A DNA stretch of 64,000 nt from Theristus sp. LFF4_11 (Eukaryota > Nematoda > Chromadorea > Monhysterida > Xyalidae), in contig JASANC010002749.1 of the NCBI GenBank assembly GCA_030248135.1, positions 29,462 to 93,461 on the forward strand, read 5' to 3'. The position numbers and the translations under genes are program-made. The notes beneath the pieces are model-generated. The model was given only the letters and a program-made list of their open reading frames with translations. It did no database searches and was not told the DNA's origin. Numbering within the stretch: position 1 is the first letter of the stretch; each line of letters starts with the position of its first letter. Positions 36,533 to 47,661 of the stretch are shown piece after piece.

Positions 36533-36700
36533 ACAGTCTAACTCAATAACATATCCAAATAGCTGATTGGTTAGTGATCACGTGACGAATGCATTTCGCA
36601 CCGGCATTGCTGTGGTGGCGGATATGGTTTGCACCGAATGCATGCATCACGTGATCACCAGCCAATCATCTGATTGCACCTATTTCAGCGTTCGACGGTA
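36533..36700. mobile_element. MITE family A copy
   Basis: ACAGTCTAACTCAATAACATATCC at left; the right end is the other subtype (CACCTATTTCAGCGTTCGACGGT). ATGCATGCATCACGTGATCACC inside. Ends about 55 bp past the TRIC stop codon, so it may lie in the 3' UTR. Confidence 0.8.
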
Positions 36701-36753
36701 CGCAGCTTTTATAAAACTGGCTGGCCGCAGAACCTAGACCGGGACTGCTGTTG

Positions 36754-39700
36754 TCAATCCACAGACCTGAGTGCGTCCCAAATGCCGCCCATCGCGATTG
36801 CACAAAACAGATTTTCAAACGGCGCAAACGGGTCGTGGATGCCAAGGAGGATGCTGCTCAGTTTGAAGTAGACGAAGAAACCTGGAAAACCGGAGAAAAA
36901 CCATTGAACTTTTTGTGCTGAAAAGAACTTTTTGAACACATTTGCGTTTTGTGAAACCTTATATGGGTTTTCTTATTTTCATACGAAGCATAGAGCAACC
37001 GAAAGCCACCGAGACCGAGATACGAGTCTGCTCAGTTCACTTGTGTGCCTCCCCGAAACAGAACGGAGATAGAAAAGACGTCCCAGTACCGCCGCCTGGC
37101 GACGGCGTTTGCTCACGGAATTTGTGGCATTTTCGGGCTCTCAGACTGGTTAGCGTGTCGGGGGAAGCAACTCTACTGTGAAATTCAATTGTCAATCACC
37201 ATCTAAAAAACACTGACCGGCCACTCCAAGGTAGACCAATTCATGAGGTGCATCAATGAAATCGGTTTTCTTCTCCAACACGAAAACGATACTTGCGAGG
37301 ATACAGGCTTTGGTGGCGCTGAAAAAAAATATAATTTTCATTTCAAAATTTGTTGTGTTTTTCGGCAACTTTTTTTGTACGTCTTTGTTTTTTTGCGGAT
37401 TGGGCGAAATTTCTTTTGTCATCATCGTTTTTGACGAATTGGACAAGCAGCACATTTCAACCAACGTGAATGTCTGCGTTATACAAGAGCGTTGGAACGG
37501 TGATTGGTCGCACGTACTATGAGCATGCACTCAGTCAGAGTGTTGCACTTTGAATTGCACAGTTCACGTGTATGCACATTTGTTTGTTATTTTCTTTCGT
37601 TGATTTCGAGTGTGTGTGTTGGTGAAGATTGCGGCAGTTTTCAAGATGAGCTACGCTGCCCTTGATTAAACAAGGCGAAAAACCTGACACCGCTGTGCTA
37701 CTGAGGCCGTCTTAAACCAGGAGCGAAACAAAATAATCTGCACTTTTTTGTTCGCTTCCGCTTTTTGTTTGTGTCGTCACTGTCAGTTTTGCGTTTTTTC
37801 TTGTTTTTCATTCTGAGAAGCAGGTCCGATTGCATAGAAGTCACCCTTACCTCGTCTGGTAGTAGCGCTTTAGACTCTTGTCTGTGCGTTCGGCAATCGA
37901 GTCCCGCCGAGGGGTCCTCCATAGGCACTGAATGCATGAATGACAGAGCGAGAAAACTCGATGGGCACCCTACTAGACGGCGTTTTGTGCGCTATTCAGA
38001 GTTAGTCTTGGCGAAAAACCTCGCCTAAAATCCCCAACAACAACAACAACAGATCCGTTTCCGGGTGTTATCTCATCATCATCACCTTTCTTCTTCCCAG
38101 AAAAAAATGCTGAAACAAATAAAAAAGCTCATACACACACTTCGATACTGGAATCCGGTGGGCAGACAACATTGGTGGCCGCACGGATTGATGACGGCAG
38201 AAGAGTTCAAGAAACAACGGGCGTTTTTCAAGCGATATCAGCGCGGCATTTATCGGATCGCGGAACAAAGAAGACCGGGCAGCTCCTGGCGACCGTGGCG
38301 AAGAGGTGAGACCGAGGAGACGTTTAGATTTATCGATTTTTTGATTGCTTAACAAGCAACATCAATGCACAGTCAATCAGAGTGCGTGAAAAACAAAAAA
38401 CAAAACAAAAACAGTGCGCGTTAAGGTGCATTCATGAAGCAGTATTTATTGACCACCGCGTTGCCATATTTTAACACAGCTACGCGTCACTAAATACTGA
38501 TTCATGAACGCCGCTTTACTTTTCTTGCAATCTGCTCTTGTGTTGCTCGTTAATTGCGTGATGCAACCAATCAGCGTTTTTGTGTTGCAACGAGCAAAAA
38601 AGCACTTCAGAAACACCACAAGCAAATTCAGTCTGTTTTCTCACACATCAAAGCCGCCTTCAAGTGTTGTTGCGTTGTGTTTTGGTTCGCTTTCGAGAAA
38701 CACGAACAGAAGAAACACAACACGAAACAAACTAACAAATTGCAGAGCAGAGAACAAACAAAATTGCACAATTGAAATCGCAAAATTCGCACACGCAGAG
38801 ATTGAAATCATCTACATCGGCCGATCGAAGAATGTCTGCACGCGTCTCTCGACGCATCTCGCTGGCCAATCAGCGGAGCACATTCGAATTGGACTGGACA
38901 ATGACAATGTGAAACTGGTGCAAATAGGACCGTGTCGATTGGATTTCGCACGGAAAATGCGTGAACGATGGGAGCTGGAAAGATTCGACGACGAAAAACG
39001 CGGCGTCTTACCACGACTGAACCGACAAATGCCGAAGAAGTGACTCTCGTTCGATATGGTTTTTTGGAGTTCTTGTTTCGTGCGCACTTTCGTTTCCATG
39101 TCTTTCTGGTGCTTTTTTCTTGGTCAAAATGCGGGTTCGTGCAAAAAGCGAGTGTGGTCACAAATGAATGTTTGATAAACTTTGAAAAAACAATAAATGC
39201 AGGACAATCAATCGGTAAAATTGGACGTTTAAAAAAAGCGAGGTGTCAAAATGTTGTGAAAATATAATCGAATTCCATAACATTATCCAACTAGCTGACT
39301 GGTTGGTGATCACATGATGCATGCATTCTTTGCTAACGAAACTCCGCCTCCATAGCAATGCATGCACAGAATTCATGCATTAACCAATCAGCTGGTCGAA
39401 TATGTTACAGAGTAGACGGTCACTAGTAGAGCGTTCTGAAATGTGAAAGTTCCATAACAAAATCAAAAAGTCCACTCACAAGGCCGGCCGAAGAATTTCG
39501 TTTCCGGTCGGCACCCACACGCCTCGAATCAGTTGTTCGAATGTTTTCATGAGGCCACTGCCAGCGCCTGAAGTGAAAAAACGCAACGCAACGTTTGCGG
39601 TTTTTTGTTGCTCAGCACTAGCCGTTTTTTATTTCTGTGCCCGTTGTCCATTACCAGGAACTTTTGTGACTTTCGGTTCGTGGAGCAGCGTTTAGTTTGA

Positions 39701-41915
39701 AATAAACTTGGAATCAAAGTGTGAGATAAGAGATGGACCAAAAAAACATGATCAGAACAATCCGTTTGAAACACAGAAAAATGGATGTTTGGGAAAGCTG
39801 ATACTACAGCAAGACTCGGCTTTTGTATTGTCTCACTTGTCGCATTCGTCACTTCAGTGCTAATGCTGAACGAAACTTGAATCGTGGGACGCGCGGCAGC
39901 ACAGTCCCACAATATTATTGAACTTATTGAGAACTGACATTTACGTTGATCTCTATGTGCGTTCGGAGAGGAGCGACGAAACGGCGAAAAACAACGGTGG
40001 TCTGGTGGTAGCGCATTTGACTCTTGTGTCTGTGCGTTAGGGGGGATTGAGCCCCGCTGAGGGGTGTATAGGCACTTAATGACAGAGAAAACTCGATGGG
40101 CGCCCTACTCAACGGCGTTCTGTACGCTTCTCTGGGTCAGCCCTGGCGCTAAAACTTGCCCAAAACCGCAACAACAAACAACAACGAACGGTGAGCGATT
40201 TGGTCACAGACGCACACACAAAAAGCAATAATAAGCCACCACAATTTATTCAGAAAAATTCAAATCTGAATCGAACAAACCACCAATCAGATTATACAAA
40301 AAAAACGAAACGTTGAACACTGTTCTCTATGGTGGAGTCAAGATTCGAAAAAACCCGCGCACCTTTCACAGTTCCAATCATGATAATGATCAGATACGCG
40401 TTCGGGTACAGTTTCGCTGCGTGCGACACTCCGTGGTGCACTTTGTAGGCTCGTTGGGTCTCCTTCAGAATGGCGAGACCGACTTTCAGCGGGACAAATT
40501 TCGCCGCTTTATACCCGATATCGAACGGCGCATAGAACACAATGTACCTGACAAAAAAAGACAAAAAAACAACGGTATTCATTCAGCAGACCGGACGGGA
40601 CTCCTCCCACCAGACGCGGTAACAGTACAGTTGCGTTCTAAAAGCGGTAAACACGCACATCGGGGTTAAATTTGCACGATAAATGTGAATGCGTTTTTTT
40701 CTCCAAGTTTCTGTTGTTGCAAATCAGAATTACGAATAATGAGACGAACATCTATCTGCTGATTGGCTGATTTCGATTAGCGGCATTACCGAGATTCAGC
40801 CAATCAGCAAGCAGTCAATGGATTTTTCATTGAAGAGCATTCTCACCAAACACGTTTTCATGGAAGCTCGCGCTACCGGTTCCAAAAGTCGAAAGCACAC
40901 ATCTCTTGCTTGGGGAAATGAATTGTCGACTGATAAAATTTGAAGTGGAAAAAACGTTTGTCAGAGACACCAAATCAACCGAATCATTTGCTGGTTCTTT
41001 GCATTTCGATCAGGCCAAAATCAGACGCAAAAAACAGGGGTGGCCTCATCATCGATGTGCCGGTGGTGACGGATGAGCCCTATCTTGAAAACCGATCACT
41101 TTTGTGTCGCACATTTCAACAAAAGTTCCGGATTTGCTCTCGCCCAGAAATGTGCCAAATTGCTTGCCACTTCAATCAACTGCAATCAATCAACCTCAAG
41201 CTTAGCAAGTCTTCAATCAAGCACACTCACCAAACGACGGTTGCAAGCAGAATATCATCGTGTTTCTTGAACGGCGTTATGATCGGCTCGCCCAGGAGGA
41301 AACTGCCGATGATGCCGCCGGCGAAGCACATCAGCATCGAGCTCAGCCAGCATGAGAGCGGATGCTTGCGGCTGAACAGCGTGGCGCCTGCCAACGGAAT
41401 GCTTTGGTCGGCACTCATCAGGCTTGTTTGGTTTGCTCGTTGTTTGTCGATGGTGGACTTATTTTATTGTGACACAGTTTTGATTGTCTAAGGGCGCATT
41501 CATGTTGCAGTATTTAGTGCCCGCACAGCTATGTTAAAACATAGCTGTGCGGTCACTAAATACTATAACATGAATGCGCCTTAAGTCAGTCAGCCACTCA
41601 GCAATTACAGTCGCATCATATACGATCAGGTGATTGGTTCGTGGTATATGCATCGCAGTTGAGGCAGTGTTGTCTTTGCACAGAATGCTGCCCTGGATCA
41701 CACGGTCACCAACCAGCCAACCAATCAGCTAACTGCATATGATGTAGAGTTCGACCGTAGCCACGTACGGCAAATGTGCACCAACCAGTGGAGAGGTCGT
41801 TTCTCACTTCCATGCACATGAAGACGTAGTGCGCCGCGTCGAAATACGGAAACATCTTCAGCCGGCTGATAGTGGACGCGAGGTCCATCAGGCCCTCCGG
41901 TGAGAGCAAGTCCAT
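36754..41915 (-). CDS. TMEM38: TRIC-type trimeric intracellular cation channel
   Basis: TRIC channels are homotrimeric K+ channels of the ER/SR that balance charge during Ca2+ release. Six exons (41915-41786, 41387-41231, 40547-40363, 39567-39480, 37318-37218, 36881-36754) total 789 bp in frame, giving 262 aa. Family marks in order: FPYFDAAHYVFMC (helix 1), SRKHPLSCWLSSML, FLLGEPIITPF, ILLATVVWYIVFYAPFD, a basic loop LKETQRAYKVHHGVSHA (the PIP2-binding region in nematode TRICs), GTVKGAGSGLMKTFEQLIRGVW, TNEIL-like GNEIL, ATKACILASIVF, and a last segment ending GGIWDAL. The protein stops at RSVD; a GT donor at that point (CAG|GTCTGT) could instead add an unseen tail, since relatives are about 290-310 aa. 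Intron 4 contains an antisense GIY-YIG gene. Intron 1 is mostly two MITEs. Confidence 0.94.
37845..38053 (+). mobile_element. tRNA-derived SINE (family D)
   Basis: tRNA-like head (CTCGTCTGGTAGTAGCGC ... GGCAATCGAGTCCC), body ATAGGCACTGAATG...ACTCGATGGGC...GACGGCGTT, and a tail of (CAA)n. Its tail ends about 55 bp before the start codon of the GIY-YIG gene on the same strand. Confidence 0.8.
38107..39043 (+). CDS. Stand-alone GIY-YIG nuclease-fold protein, nested gene
   Basis: Two exons, 38107-38305 and 38799-39043 (donor G|GTGAGA, acceptor CACGCAG), join in phase to 147 aa. Exon 1 encodes a basic N-terminus with a Trp-rich stretch (GRQHWWPHG) and the GIY motif (RGIYRIAE). Exon 2 opens with IIYIGRSKNVCTRLSTHL: the YIG motif with the conserved Arg and His. 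The metal-binding Glu (RERWELERF) and the terminal Asn of the family (LPRLNRQ) follow. All core GIY-YIG landmarks are thus present. The GIY-to-YIG spacing (21 residues) is longer than the usual 10 or so. The family cuts DNA in repair (SLX1), homing introns and Penelope elements. No RING, ankyrin or reverse transcriptase is attached here, so the role is unknown. The gene lies antisense inside TRIC intron 4 and has a family B MITE in its own intron. Confidence 0.75.
38424..38517. mobile_element. MITE family B copy
   Basis: TAAGGTGCATTCATGAAGCAG and ACTGATTCATGAACGCCGC ends. Inside the intron of the GIY-YIG gene. Confidence 0.85.
39270..39413. mobile_element. MITE family A copy
   Basis: CCATAACATTATCCAACTAGCTG and CAGCTGGTCGAATATGTTACAG arms with GGTTGGTGATCACATGATGC inside. 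Ends about 67 bp from the TRIC exon 4 boundary. Confidence 0.8.
39995..40190 (+). mobile_element. tRNA-derived SINE (family D)
   Basis: CTGGTGGTAGCGCATTTGAC head, GGATTGAGCCCC B-box region, TATAGGCACTTAATGACAGAG body, CAACAAACAACAAC tail. Lies in TRIC intron 3. Confidence 0.85.
40750..40813. repeat. CCAAT-type foldback
   Basis: CTGCTGATTGGCTGATTTCG mirrored by CGAGATTCAGCCAATCAGCA. A short perfect-stem hairpin in TRIC intron 2, distinct from family A. Confidence 0.6.
41487..41584. mobile_element. MITE family B, near-perfect hairpin
   Basis: GGGCGCATTCATGTTGCAGT ... CACAGCTATGTT meets AACATAGCTGTG ... ATAACATGAATGCGCC. A stem of about 44 bp with few mismatches. In TRIC intron 1. Confidence 0.9.
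41606..41759. mobile_element. MITE family A copy
   Basis: TACAGTCGCATCATATACGATC and GCATATGATGTAGAGTTCGACCGTA ends, with the CCAACCAATCAGCTAACTG arm. In TRIC intron 1, 21 bp from the family B copy. Confidence 0.8.
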
Positions 41916-42083
41916 CGTGACCCGACGGTTCTTTTAGTTTATCAACTGGTATTTGCTGATTGGTTGTTTCAGTCGCAGATTGTTGATTGTCGGATTAAGA
42001 CGAATCTTAAACGCATAGTTATAGTTCTTTTTTCGGTAGTTTAGGATCAGTTCTCGTTTTGAGACTGTCCCAAGTTTCCACAC

Positions 42084-43064
42084 TCAGTACAGGACGGACT
42101 GCAGTTGGAAATGCAGCTGGGATGGAAATACGCAATCATGAGCGAATGCATGCAAATTCGACAATTGCCGCTGTAATAGGCGGATGATTGGGTTGAAGAT
42201 GCTATCATCATAGCCAACCAGCTTGCGCCTGGGCCTGGCGATTCCCAAATCGGCCAGCCAATTGACGAGTCCCAATTTGACCAGTTTCTGTTCAGAAGCA
42301 GTCAAGAGACTGTTGAAAGAACTATCCAATCAATACCCACCCCAAATTAGCGCAAAATATTCAACGAAAAAAGCTACAGCGCAGCATTACCGCACAGCAC
42401 AACCGAACTGCTTTGTTGCACAGCTTTACAACGTTGAAATTCGAAACAAAACTCAAAAACCTCTTTTATCGCCTTCGTAATAACACGCGCGCAGTTTTTG
42501 CGATTTCCGAATTTCAGTGCGCGTACTCTTCAATAACGCACGAATGAACAATACTTGTAAACTGTTGAAACACAGCAACGCAAACAGCTCCAGTCTCTGA
42601 GCGTTTCGGCAGATTTTCTTTTTCCACCGCTTCTAGAATGCTTATAACAATACCGAAACGTAACAAAACCGGCGGTGTGCGAGCGAGTGAAGACCACAGC
42701 GTAACATTTTTACCTCCGCAGCGGCAAGTGATTCCGCTGCAGTAAGCCATTTCATTCCTAGCATGCGGATTGGTTGCGGCTAGTCGTCTGCAGCCAATTA
42801 GCATGCTGGTTTCCAGTGTAGCCAACCAGCAACGCGTTACTGCACGCTTACGTGCACGTTTAAAAAGACGGAAAGAAAATGCTTGTTAGTGGCGGGACAG
42901 GACAGGACAGAGTACAAATCATCGGACGACAGTGGCAATCGTACAACTTCTTTGCTCTTCTCACAAGCCATTTTTTCAACCAAACGCCAGTCCAGCAGAC
43001 AACCACCAGAAGCTGTGTGTTGCAGTGTTGTGCGCGAATGCGAGTTCTCTATGGGCAAATTCAA
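42084..43064 (-). other. Possible exons of an unrecognised gene
   Basis: Three minus-strand open segments have moderate GC and protein-like composition: 43064-42837, 42825-42514, and 42314-42084 (preceded by a TTTCAACAG acceptor and ending in TAA; contains EQKLVKLGLVNWLADLGIARPRR). I cannot join them with confidence or assign a family. A foldback (GCATGCGGATTGGTTGCGG) overlaps the middle segment, which argues against it. They could also be degenerate repeat sequence. Confidence 0.3.
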
Positions 43065-43617
43065 AAACGGGCAACTACTATTGGAGTTGAGACTCTCGCT
43101 TTACAACGTGCTGAAGAAATCTGGGATGTACATATATGGTGCAGACTTGAGGCGATAAAGCCAGAAAAAAACTCCCATCAAAACTGCGTTGTAAAAACAG
43201 CAGAAAAAGATTACTGCAAAAAACTCTTGACAAAGCAAGGGTTCGAAACAAGAAGCCGTTACAAATAGTGCACTGAGCTGATTTGAAACGAACCAACAAT
43301 TCTGAATGCGCGCACACCAACATAAAACAGAACAAATGCAATTTCACAAAACATAAGTGTAACCGGTTGGGACGGTCACGGGAACCTGTTTGGAAAAACT
43401 GATCAAACAAACCTTTGAAACAGGCATGCAAACCCATAATTGTGTTGTTCAGAAATCCGAAATGAACGAAACACCACAACTACCAAGCTTTTATTCCTTT
43501 TCCAGACCATCTTCAACAGTGCAATAATCAATTCACTATGTGATCACAACCAGAATATTTGAAGGTTTTATATTTTTCATTCAGCACCAAACCCGAGAAG
43601 AATATCTATCGTCTTAT

Positions 43618-43830
43618 AACATGTTGCACGGTCACAAACACACAGGCACACAAACACACACACGATATTACAGCAGCGCACGTGTAACGGAGCATTCATG
43701 AAGCAGTATTTAGTGTTCGCGCAACCATGTTTTAACACAGCTATGCGTCACTAACTACTGCTTCATGAATACCGCTTAAACGTCTTGTGTGTGTGCGTGT
43801 GACTGTGTAACATTACTGTGTTATAAACCA
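43618..43830. repeat. CA/TG hairpin interrupted by MITE B
   Basis: The CA arm (CACAAACACACAGGCACAC) and the TG arm (TTGTGTGTGTGCGTGTGAC) are separated by a complete family B copy at 43686-43781. Outer arms ATGTTGCACGG and CTGTGTAACAT are inverted. Confidence 0.75.
43686..43781. mobile_element. MITE family B copy nested in a family F hairpin
   Basis: TAACGGAGCATTCATGAAGCAG at left, ACTGCTTCATGAATACCGCTTAA at right. Flanking TAA on both sides fits a short target duplication. Confidence 0.85.
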
Positions 43831-44889
43831 AGTGAACGGTCTTCATACTGGGACTTTATCAACAACGAAAGCGCCCACTTGCGCGAAACAACATCATGAT
43901 TGGCAGTTTACATTCAAACATATGGCGCTCAAAGTATCCTAGAATACTAAACTATGCATATCAACATGGAATATTCACAAAAACTTATTGCACTGCCATT
44001 TCTTTGGTTTCGCTTTTTTCCACTTTTAAAATTAAAAAAGTATGAAAACTGAGGTTTGGACAAAGATTCAAAAACCAAGCGGTTCAAACAAAAATGCAAG
44101 TTGTATGATCTGAAAGTTTGAAGTTGCGCGCCATAAAAAGCTAGCAGCCTCCATGTCTGAAGAAACGGCGTAAAAACCTACAGATTTTCGTGACGTTTTT
44201 TTCTTTCGTGTCACTGGTAGAAACGATTATATCAAACCAGTAGAGTAACATGAATTTGATGAGTGAAGAGTAAACGCGAATACAAAAAGAAACTAATACA
44301 AAAGCGAAAGAAAACGGTAAAAAAAACCTTTAATTTCCAAAAATACAAAGATACAAAAAAATGAATTCACAAATCGACCTGCGATTAACCCACACAAAAG
44401 TTTATAAATACACATCCAAACCAAAAAAACATAATATTTGAAATGACGCGATACATATCGCAACAAAAACCAACAGAATACACGATAACAACCGGCAACA
44501 AAAGTGACAGTGGCTTTTAGCACAGCGCTCAAACGAGTAAAAAGGACAAACTTAAAAGAGTATGAGGGAAACAAAAAGACAAAAAACAACATTTCGAGAA
44601 TCAAAAAAATAAGTAAAAGTCTTGTTTATCGGCAAAGAACCTGCAGACAATAACAAAAAACAACCACCTACGTTGTGTGTTATCTGGCGTGACAGGTATC
44701 AGTCATCAGACCATACCATCAACATGCACAAATGTTTATTCACACGCAAGAATTAAAAAACAACAACAATAAAATCGAAAACTATGGATAAAATAAATAA
44801 ATAATGGTGAAAATAGTAGCACCAATTTATTAATGGTGCAAAAACAAGCCTCGAATAAAATCAAATCGATACATTCAAAAAAAAACAAC
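43831..44889. other. AT-rich, no gene seen
   Basis: Downstream of the MARF1-like stop codon in gene order. A-rich on the plus strand; probably its 3' UTR and intergenic DNA. AATAAA-type signals occur on the minus strand only by composition, so none is called. Confidence 0.4.
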
Positions 44890-47628
44890 TCAAGGTGGAG
44901 TTGGCGGGAATCGCACGGCCAACCGGGAGTGCTGACGGAGAGGCTGCGAGCGGCGACCGCTTGACGGTTCCGTCGGGAAGTCAGCTTAAAGAGACTGTTT
45001 TTAGATTGAAGAGAAACTGTGAAAACTAAACCTTCTCGATTTCCAAGTCCATATACACAGTCGAACTCTTTAGCATATCCAACTAGCTGATTGGTTGGTG
45101 GTCACGTGATGTATGCAATTCTACGCAAACCAATTTCCGCCTCCGCAGTAATTCATGCACAGATTGCATGCGTCAACCAACCAGCTAGTTGGACATGTCA
45201 TAGAGTTAGACTATACTTACTCATGATGCTGACTATTGGCTGCACGCGAGATCCATTAATCAGCATGTGTTTTCTCACGAGCACAGAATACCGAGCAAAC
45301 AGGCGTGCAGTGTCACAATGCTAGTGTGTTTGTTTTTGTTGCTTGCGACTGGCTCACCCAACATGGCAGCCGAACACACAGACCTCGCAAACAGAGGTCT
45401 TCAGAGACACGAATTTAGAAAACACTTGAAACACAGGAAATGATGTTTTCCACTAGCATCCTTCTCAACGGTTGGTAGAAACCCATTTTCATGCTCAACG
45501 CTCCAATTCACCTGAATTCACTCGCAAGAAACACAGAATCAACAAGAACAACAACAAACTCGTTTCACCATTTCCAACCGGAACCGACGGCGGTCGCATC
45601 AAGTCGATCGGGCGTATCAACGCCGGCAACTCGGCCGTGCGTCGTGTTGGTGGCGTGGCCGTCGGAGGCGCCGGTGACGGCAGACAAAGCGGCGGCAGTG
45701 GCAGCGCGTATGGCGCAAACGGGGCGCATGACAAGGACGTCGCCGCTGGCTGCTTCTGCGGGTGACTGTCGATGCCCCACGGTCGCTGCGAGTCAGCGTT
45801 ACCTGCAATGCCGTTCGGGCGCATGGAAACGGCAGCTACAGCTAACAACAGTTCACAGTCGAACTTTACAACATATGCAACTAGCTGATTGCTTGATTTG
45901 ACGCATACTATCTGTGCATGAATTGCTGTCGGGGGCGCCGTTTGGTTGCGTGCGATGGTATCCATGCATCACGTACGTATTGTGTTGCATCGTAGACGAA
46001 ACACAGTGAATTCGCCAGGACCTCGACTGTCGATACGACAGACAACACCAACCAGTGACAATCGTCGTTTCATCGACACCGCTGCTTAGTCCGCTGTCTC
46101 TGTTTGTTGGTGTTGCGACCGTGTCCGAGGCAGACTTCTGCAAGCCACTGGTCGTCACCAACGGCGAGACCGAGAATGGTGACAAATTGTTGCGTTGATT
46201 CGTTGTGGCGCCGCTGAAATGTAGCTTTTTTTCAGGTCAAGTGGCGCATATTATGGACAATCAGGTGTCTCGGACATGTGTCGTGTGTCTCGTGTGTTTT
46301 GCGAGCACGTGAAGCACGTCTTATATGTGGGCATTGCTGTGGCGGCGAGTCCGTCCGTGCACAGAAATCAAGTATCACGTGATCACCACACCATGCCACG
46401 ATCACAAACCAATCAGCTGATTGCCTATAATTTAGAGTTCAACTGTATGCTCGTTCACAGCGAATGTTGTATCATCTTTTCTTTAAGACCTGCGACCGGT
46501 TGTGCACGTAAAAGGAAAGTAGTGTTTCAATCTGTATGTGGTAATTCAGAATAGCCTAAGTGACCCGGTCTTATTTAGAGGACTTGGATCTGTTTGCCAA
46601 TTTTGAATTCCCGCGTCGTGCATGAGACTGCTTATTCATCTATGCGCGCATTGAGACGCGGGAGCAAAATAAAATATACCTGTTTTCTGCAAACAATGCG
46701 GCCGGGAATTGCGACTCCTGCAGCTTCTGTTCAACGGTCAATTGTTCATCTAAACAACAACAAAAGGAGACAGTCACGCACAATGAAGTCAGTCAGCAAA
46801 ACAGTATTGCTTGGTTAAATCAAATGAATAATTTTAGAGATGCATACATTATCAGCATTCATGAAGCCACTTCTGATACGAATCAGTGCTTACCAAACAG
46901 TCCGCACCACACTTAACGCCAACTATTCAACATTAATGAAGTGAAAACAGCGCCTATCAAAAGGATGTAGTGGTCAAGAGTAAGACCGTTTTGCTAATAT
47001 ACTGGAAGGAAAACCAGATTTTCCAGCTTGAATACGGCAACAAGCAATCCCGCGCCGGGGAATCGAGCCCCGCCGAGTGGTGTATATGGGCCCTTAATGA
47101 CAGAAAACTCGATGGGCGCCCTACTCGACGGCGTTCTGTACGCTGTTCTGAGTTAGCCCTGGCGGCAAAAACATCGCCTAAATTGACCAACACCAACCAA
47201 CCAACCAACCAACCAACCAACCAACCAACCAACCAACCAACCAACCAACCAACCAACCAACCAACCAACCAACCAACCAACCAACCAACCAACCAACCAA
47301 CCAACCAGCCAACAGCAACAACAACCGACCAGTCCGTTGTGCCACTAGTAACGAGTCGATCTGTTCGCACAGTAATCGCTGTCGCCGTTGCTCGTCGGGC
47401 GGTGGCGTCTGTAGCAGCGCCACCAACGGCGCGGCTGCTTGAAACTGAAACGGCTCCGTGTTCAATGGCGACGGACCGCTGTATTGCGGAATGATGATGT
47501 CCGGTTTCGTCGGCTTTAGGTAGGCTGAAAATAATAGTAATCGGTTTTATGATGGAGTCCAACAATGAATAGCTTGTATCGATACTGCATCATTACATTG
47601 GTTCATCGTGACCATCAATCAATCAACT

Positions 47629-47661
<33 letters not shown>

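Noticed and set aside
44293..44604. Minus-strand hydrophobic frame of 103 codons
   Set aside because: A translation of A-rich intergenic DNA: nearly all Phe/Leu/Val from T-rich codons.
46957..47565. LVGW-repeat and NQPT-repeat frames
   Set aside because: They arise from the (CCAA)n SINE tail. The real coding part is only the MARF1-like exon at 47330-47524.
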